DNA of 45,387 nucleotides, taken from positions 1-45,387 of the forward strand of contig CADDZF010000008.1 in assembly GCA_902812445.1 (NCBI GenBank). The letters run 5' to 3'. Every line of letters starts with the position of its first letter. Positions within the stretch are counted from its first letter, which is position 1. The notes under the pieces were generated by a model. It was given only the letters and a program-made list of their open reading frames with translations. It was not told the origin of the DNA and searched no databases. Position numbers and translations under genes: made by a program. This DNA comes from Methylococcaceae bacterium (lineage in GTDB: Bacteria > Pseudomonadota > Gammaproteobacteria > Methylococcales > Methylococcaceae). This document shows, one piece after another, positions 40,261 through 45,387 of this stretch.

Positions 40261-41325
40261 TTACCTTCGGCGGCAATGTCGATGTTGAACACGCGCTTCA
40301 AGCGCTACACCCAGCTCATCGCCGCCTGCCGCTCGGCGGGTGTTGGGTTGGCGGCCTCGTTTGGCGCTTTGGCCTTGTTGCCTTTGCCGCGTTTGGCTGG
40401 TGTCACCCGCGCGGTGCTTAACTGTTCGGGGGAACACCCCATGGAAGCGGGTGAGGTTCACCCTGGGCTTCGGGATCAGGGCAGCTAGCCGGGCGCTAAA
40501 GTCCTACGGTTCGACAAAATCGCCGGGAGCGATTTTGAACAGCCGAAGGCTGGCCCGCAGGGCAGGAGGCCCGGAGTCACATCACATGTGTCGTCCCATC
40601 CCGGTAGGGTGTCTTCAGTTGATAGCGGATGTTGCCGACTTCGGTCAGTGAGAAGCGCTTTTCGGAAGACCGCCGGACGGCTGACGTAACGACACAGCCG
40701 TTTCCGCTTGGCTCGTTCATTCGCTTTGGCCGCCACACCGACATGCAGGGAAAAGCCGGCTACCTTGCCCGCCGTGTCCATGATGGAATCGTACGGATCG
40801 CAGACCGGCAGCATTTGCAGGGTAAACACCTTGGGACCTTGCTGGGGTCCCACGGGAATGCGGCATGTAATGGAATGTCCCAGCAGTTGATCCATCGGCC
40901 CGTCATCCACGGCCTCCGAGGCGAGATAGCTGTTCTCCGCATCCCGCTCCAATAGCCCTTCCCGTTCCAGAAAGCGGGCAATGCGCACGGCGATGGTCTG
41001 GGCCAGTTGCGTGAATTCGTCCCGGCTCAAGCGCCTTGGCCCAGCGAAACCGGGCTGCCGATCCGTTGGCGCCATCGAGATAAACACCATCCAGAAACAG
41101 CATATGGAAGTGAATATTCAGGTTGAGTGCGGATCCAAACCGCTGGATCAATGTGATGGTACCGGTTTGTGCCGTGGCCCGGGTATAGCCGGCTTTTTTC
41201 GTCAGATGTGCGGCGATGACGCGGTAGACGATGCCCAGCACCTGGCCTATGATCGCCGGCCGGCTGGCAAACAGAAACCGGAGCGGGAAAGGCACACTGA
41301 GCACCCTTTGCCGCATGTTTGTCCG
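40261..41325 (-). pseudogene. IS91-family transposase remnant, truncated and frameshifted
   Basis: Fragments in several minus frames: [131 protein letters not shown]. Confidence 0.88.
40515..40579. repeat. About 65-bp insert within the IS91 transposase remnant, containing a 9-bp perfect hairpin
   Basis: CAAAATCGC cggga GCGATTTTG followed by agccgaaggct; separates the THVM and FEP coding segments of the transposase. Confidence 0.5.
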
Positions 41326-41341
41326 TCAATGCCATTCTAGA

Positions 41342-41725
41342 AGGCATGACCTGGCTCGGTCATGCCTACGACGAAGGCCCTTTCTATCAGAGCCAGCGGT
41401 TTGATCGCTACAAATCGCTACAAAAAGGTGATCCAAACTTTATTGGATCAAGGCAAGGCGTATCATTGTTATTGCATCAAAGAAGAGCTTGAAGCGCTGC
41501 GGGCTCAGCAAATGGCACGCAAGGAAAAACCCCGTTATACCGGGATATGCCGCAGCCGTACCGAACCCCGCGAAGGCGTGGAGCCGGTGGTGCGCTTTCG
41601 CAGTCCGGATGAAGGCGAGGTGGTGACCGACGATGTGGTCAGGGGCCGAGTTGTTTTCCAAAACAAGCAATTGGATGATTTGATCATCATGCGCTCCGAC
41701 GGGACGCCGACCTATAATCTCACGG
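41342..41725 (+). pseudogene. gltX: Glutamyl-tRNA synthetase internal fragment
   Basis: [25 protein letters not shown] then, after a frameshift, [101 protein letters not shown]; lacks both ends of the enzyme. Confidence 0.9.
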
Positions 41726-41798
41726 TCGACACCCATCCCGCTGAAGTGAGGCGACCTTTGTATGTCTGGAAAACGCGCCAGATGATTTCGGAGTCCGG

Positions 41799-42413
41799 GT
41801 GACCCAATCACGCAACCGGCAAAATGTGGTGAACTTGGAAGATTTCGCCGCGCTCGCTGAGCGCCAGTTGATGTGACAGCAAACATTACAGATGGCCGGC
41901 ATCGAGTATCTAGTCGAGCGCGGCGAAGACGATTCAGCGCTGTCGGATAAGTGTTTCAGCACTCGTGAGGCTGCTCCCATTCTGGCATGCACAGTAATAT
42001 CAGCGAATTGGCACGAGTTTGTCGTTGCAGCCAAAGGCGACAAGAAGAGGCTGTTCGGGCGAGAGGGATTTGTTGTCTCGACTGATCCCTTCCGTAAAGC
42101 CTATGAGCAGCTTTTTCCCGATTTGCTGACTGGGCGGCAGCTTTGGAGAACGGTTCAGGTCGGCAGGATCGTGCAATCATGGATTCGAGACAGGGCAGCC
42201 TCGGAGCCGGATCCCAAGATTCTGCCTGAGGATGTTCTTCCGGCGAGAGAAATTCTGAGGCATGCCGCATGGTTACTGTTGCATATTTTGTTTAGACGGC
42301 CGCAGCTGCAAAACGGTCCGACCTTGGAATTGACAGAAGACGAGCTTAATAAATTATCGATGGAGATGGATATCGTTGCTCAAAAGCTGGTGGAAGTGCC
42401 TCAGGCTATTTAA
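41799..42413 (+). pseudogene. C-terminal fragment resembling AIPR-family (abortive infection phage resistance) protein, interrupted by in-frame TGA
   Basis: [25 protein letters not shown](TGA)QQTLQMAGIEYLVERGEDDSAL...REAAPILACTVISANWHEFVVAAKGDKKRLFGREG, one frame with TGA at 41874-41876. Family assignment from memory of AIPR motifs. Confidence 0.5.
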
Positions 42414-42511
42414 TGGGGTAAGCAGGCACGGAGCATTTTCGAGAACCGAACCGACTGCCGCACATTGAAAGGCCGACTGATGGCAGCATTGGCATAGCGG
42501 AAAATAAGATA

Positions 42512-44212
42512 GTGATGACGAAGCAAAAACTGGAACTCACTTGGATTGGCAAGGAAAAACGGCCCCAACTGGAGCCGCGTATCCTGCTCGAAGATCCGGA
42601 AAAGTCCTACCATGCCAAGCATCGGGTTTCGGATAACGACATTTTCGACAACCGGCTGATCTTCGGGGACAACCTACTGGCGCTCAAGGCATTGGAGCAG
42701 GAGTTCACCGGCAAGGTGAAATGCGTGTTCATCGATCCGCCTTACAACACCGGCAGCGCGTTCGCGCATTACGACGACGGGCTGGAGCATTCGATCTGGC
42801 TGGGGCTGATGCGGGACCGGCTGGAGATCATCCGGCGCTTGCTGGCGGAGGATGGATCGCTGTGGATCACGATTGACGACAACGAAGCTCACTACCTTAA
42901 GCTGCTCTGCGACGAGATATTTGGCCGACAGAACTTCATTGCTTCAAACATTTGGCAGAAGAGATATTCACGAGAGAATAGAGAGGCGATCGGAGATGCA
43001 CATGACTATGTTTTCCTATTTGCGAAGAACGCTGAACGTTTCAAGGCTATTCGCAATCGGGTACCAATAAGCGAAGAGCAGGCAAAGGTCTACAAGAACC
43101 CAAACAATCATCCACGTGGTCGTTGGCGTCCTATTCCAATGACTGCGCAAGGATATCGACCGAACCAGATGTACGAGATCGTTGCGCCGGGTGGCGCTGT
43201 GCATCGACCACCCGAAGGACGTTGCTGGTCCACGATAGAAAGCGAGTTCCTAAAGTTGCGAAACGCTGGCCGAATCTACTTCGGCAAGGACGGTAACAGC
43301 CAGCCAAACATCATTCGCTTCTTGGATGAGGTTGAAGGTATGGTGCCTTGGACATGGTGGCCGCACGAGGAAGTGGGCCACACGGACGAAGCGAAGAAGG
43401 AAATGCACGCGCTGTTCGGAAAGGGCGACCCGTTTGTTACACCGAAACCAGAGAGACTGATCGCGCGCGTTCTCCACATTGCCACAAACGCCGGAGACCT
43501 CGTCCTCGACTCCTTCGCCGGCTCCGGCACCACCGGCGCGGTCGCCCACAAAATGGGCCGCCGCTGGATCATGGTGGAGTTGGGCGAACATTGCCACTCG
43601 CATGTTATCCCGCGCCTGAAGAAGGTGATTGACGGCGATGACAAGGGCGGCATCTCCGAAAGCGTCGGCTGGAAGGGTGGTGGCGGCTTCCGTTACTACA
43701 CCCTTGCTCCTTCCCTGATCGTCAATGATCGCTGGGGCAACCCGGTCATCAATCCCGAATACAACCCGGCACAACTGGCCGAGGCGCTGTGCAAGCTGGA
43801 AGGCTTCAGCTACGCGCCTTCGGAGATGCACTGGTGGCAGCACGGCCACTCCAGCGAGCGCGATTTTCTGTTCGTCACCACGCAAAACCTGTCTGCCGAC
43901 CAGTTGCAGGCCCTATCCGATGAAGTCGGCCCCGAGCAGAGTCTGCTGGTATGCTGCTCGGCCTTCCGCGGCGTGACGGCGGCCAAGGCATCGCAACGCT
44001 GGCCCAACCTGACGCTGAAGAAGATTCCCAAGATGGTGCTGGCCCGCTGCGAGTGGGGCCATGACGATTACAGCTTGAACGTTTCGAATCTGCCCATGGC
44101 GACAACGTCTCCCCCGACGGCTATCCCGGCAGCGGACGATGGGCGACGGGCGGCCAGGCGCAAAGAGACCGCGCCCGGGCAAGGTGCGCTATTCGAGGAG
44201 GACAAGGTGTGA
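42512..44212 (+). CDS. Site-specific DNA methyltransferase, type III-like Mod (beta class order)
   Basis: FIDPPYNTGSAFAHYDDGLEHSIWLGLMRDRLEIIRRLLAEDGSLWITIDDNEAHYLK; later DLVLDSFAGSGTTGAVAHKMGRRWIMVELG. Confidence 0.95.
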   Translation: MMTKQKLELTWIGKEKRPQLEPRILLEDPEKSYHAKHRVSDNDIFDNRLIFGDNLLALKALEQEFTGKVKCVFIDPPYNTGSAFAHYDDGLEHSIWLGLMRDRLEIIRRLLAEDGSLWITIDDNEAHYLKLLCDEIFGRQNFIASNIWQKRYSRENREAIGDAHDYVFLFAKNAERFKAIRNRVPISEEQAKVYKNPNNHPRGRWRPIPMTAQGYRPNQMYEIVAPGGAVHRPPEGRCWSTIESEFLKLRNAGRIYFGKDGNSQPNIIRFLDEVEGMVPWTWWPHEEVGHTDEAKKEMHALFGKGDPFVTPKPERLIARVLHIATNAGDLVLDSFAGSGTTGAVAHKMGRRWIMVELGEHCHSHVIPRLKKVIDGDDKGGISESVGWKGGGGFRYYTLAPSLIVNDRWGNPVINPEYNPAQLAEALCKLEGFSYAPSEMHWWQHGHSSERDFLFVTTQNLSADQLQALSDEVGPEQSLLVCCSAFRGVTAAKASQRWPNLTLKKIPKMVLARCEWGHDDYSLNVSNLPMATTSPPTAIPAADDGRRAARRKETAPGQGALFEEDKV

Positions 44213-44499
44213 AACGCGATCAGGCACTATCGCTGCTGGCGCGCAGCAAGCCCGTGCTGGCCGAGCGTTATGGGGTCACCCGGCTGGCCCTGTTCGGCTC
44301 CACCGCGCGCGATTCGGCGCGCCCGGACAGCGATGTGGACGTGCTGGTAGCCTTCGATGGCGCGGCCGGTTCCGCGCGCTACTTCGGCGTCCAGTTCTAT
44401 CTGGAGGACGCTTTGGGTTGTCCGGTCGACCTGGTCACGGAAAAAGCGTTGCGCAAGGAGCTGCGCCCGTCCATCGAGCGGGAGGCCGTCGATGTCTGA
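44209..44499 (+). CDS. mntA: MntA-type minimal nucleotidyltransferase antitoxin
   Basis: GSTARDSARPDSDVDVLVAFDG matches GSX10DXD; GTG start overlapping the mod stop by 4 bp. Confidence 0.9.
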   Translation: MKRDQALSLLARSKPVLAERYGVTRLALFGSTARDSARPDSDVDVLVAFDGAAGSARYFGVQFYLEDALGCPVDLVTEKALRKELRPSIEREAVDV

Positions 44500-44845
44500 C
44501 GCCACGCCGCGCGAGTGGCGCTTTTATCTGGACGATATGATCGGCTTTGCCGAAAAGGTGCTGGCCTATACCCATGGCCTCGATCAGGCCGCTTTCGAGG
44601 CCAGCGGACTCAACTATGACGCCACGCTGCGCAATCTGGAACTGATCGGCGAAGCGGCGATGCACATTCCGGAATCGGTGCGACAGACCCATCCGGAGAT
44701 TCCATGGCGCATGATCGTCGCCACCCGAAATCGCCTGATTCATGGCTATCTCGGCATCGATAATGACACTGTGTGGAGCATCGTCGAGGACGATGTGCCG
44801 AATCTTCTGCAACAATTGAAGCTGATGCGGGAGAAGTCGGCATGA
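44492..44845 (+). CDS. hepT: HepT-like HEPN ribonuclease toxin
   Basis: MSDATPREWRFYLDDMIGFAEKVLAYTHGLDQAAFEASGLNYDATLRNLELIGEAAMHIP...ATRNRLIHGYLGIDNDTVWSIV; RNRLIHGY matches RX4HXY. Start reassigned from the ORF track; overlaps mntA by 8 bp. Confidence 0.92.
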   Translation: MSDATPREWRFYLDDMIGFAEKVLAYTHGLDQAAFEASGLNYDATLRNLELIGEAAMHIPESVRQTHPEIPWRMIVATRNRLIHGYLGIDNDTVWSIVEDDVPNLLQQLKLMREKSA

Positions 44846-45387
44846 ATCAAGTCTTTCACCATGTCAGCGGCCGTCTGTCGCTTCGCCCGCCGCAAGCGGA
44901 ATCGCTTTCGCGTCTGGTACACGCCATCGGAGCGACGCCGGCGCTCTTGCGTCACGAACGGGATGTCCCGGCCATCCTCTCCACGCTGATGGCCGAGTTT
45001 CCAACCCTGGAAGATTTCGAGCGCGAATTCCCCTCGCTGTGCTTCGCGCTGGCCACGGGTGTGGGCAAGACCCGGCTGATGGGAGCCTTCATCGCCTATC
45101 TGCATCTGGCGCACGGCATCAACAACTTCTTCGTGCTGGCCCCGAACCTGACGATCTACAACAAGCTCGTCACCGACTTCACGCGCAACACGCCGAAGTA
45201 CGTGCTCAAGGGTATCGCCGAGTTTGCCCAGCAGCCGCCGCTGATCATCACTGGCGACAACTACGACCAGACCGGCGCGGCGGTGGACGATCAGTCGATG
45301 GGCTTTGCCCACGACGTGCGCATCAACATCTTCAACATCTCCAAGATCAATTCCGAAGTGCGCGGCGGCAAGGAGCCGCGCATCAAG
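44842..45387 (+). CDS. Type III restriction enzyme Res-like helicase subunit, 3' end beyond window
   Basis: MNQVFHHVSGRLSLRPPQAESLSRL...FPSLCFALATGVGKTRLMGAFIAYLHLAHGINNFFVLAPNLTIYNKL: Walker A ATGVGKT; ATGA overlap with hepT. Confidence 0.9.
   Translation, partial: MNQVFHHVSGRLSLRPPQAESLSRLVHAIGATPALLRHERDVPAILSTLMAEFPTLEDFEREFPSLCFALATGVGKTRLMGAFIAYLHLAHGINNFFVLAPNLTIYNKLVTDFTRNTPKYVLKGIAEFAQQPPLIITGDNYDQTGAAVDDQSMGFAHDVRINIFNISKINSEVRGGKEPRIK

Noticed and set aside
40083-40301. 72-aa minus ORF as a third peptide precursor of the export operon
   Set aside because: No GG leader; its R/A-rich sequence lies at the edge of the IS91 debris.
41362-41802. ORF read as a functional glutamyl-tRNA synthetase-like gene
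   Set aside because: Only an internal piece of GltX is present, the start arises from a frameshift, and the last residues are unrelated sequence.

Overview
Gammaproteobacterial chromosomal segment, working from sequence only. Left part, mostly minus strand: purH (truncated at the window edge and missing from the ORF track), fis, a decayed dusB, tRNA-Pro(GGG), an FmdB-type zinc ribbon, a Gly-rich lipoprotein, and a complete nuoA-N operon with fused nuoCD. Middle: GH39 - zwf - glucoamylase-like cluster, a CDF transporter, a redox-repair block (msrA / hslO / msrA), an M48 lipoprotein protease and a beta/gamma-crystallin-like protein. Right accessory part: (i) a Wzz/GumC-like protein whose cytoplasmic C-terminus looks like a degenerate tyrosine-recombinase domain, overlapping an ABC exporter gene; (ii) a compact minus-strand operon with two double-glycine-leader peptides (one carrying an LNPQPLPP motif), a 9-Cys protein, an HlyD protein and a C39-peptidase ABC transporter; (iii) a gene graveyard (IS91-family transposase, gltX fragment, AIPR-like fragment with an in-frame TGA); (iv) a type III-like R-M operon with a MntA/HepT-type toxin-antitoxin pair between mod and res, all overlapping. 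The best candidates for undescribed biology are the Wzz-recombinase-fold fusion and the double-glycine peptide export operon.
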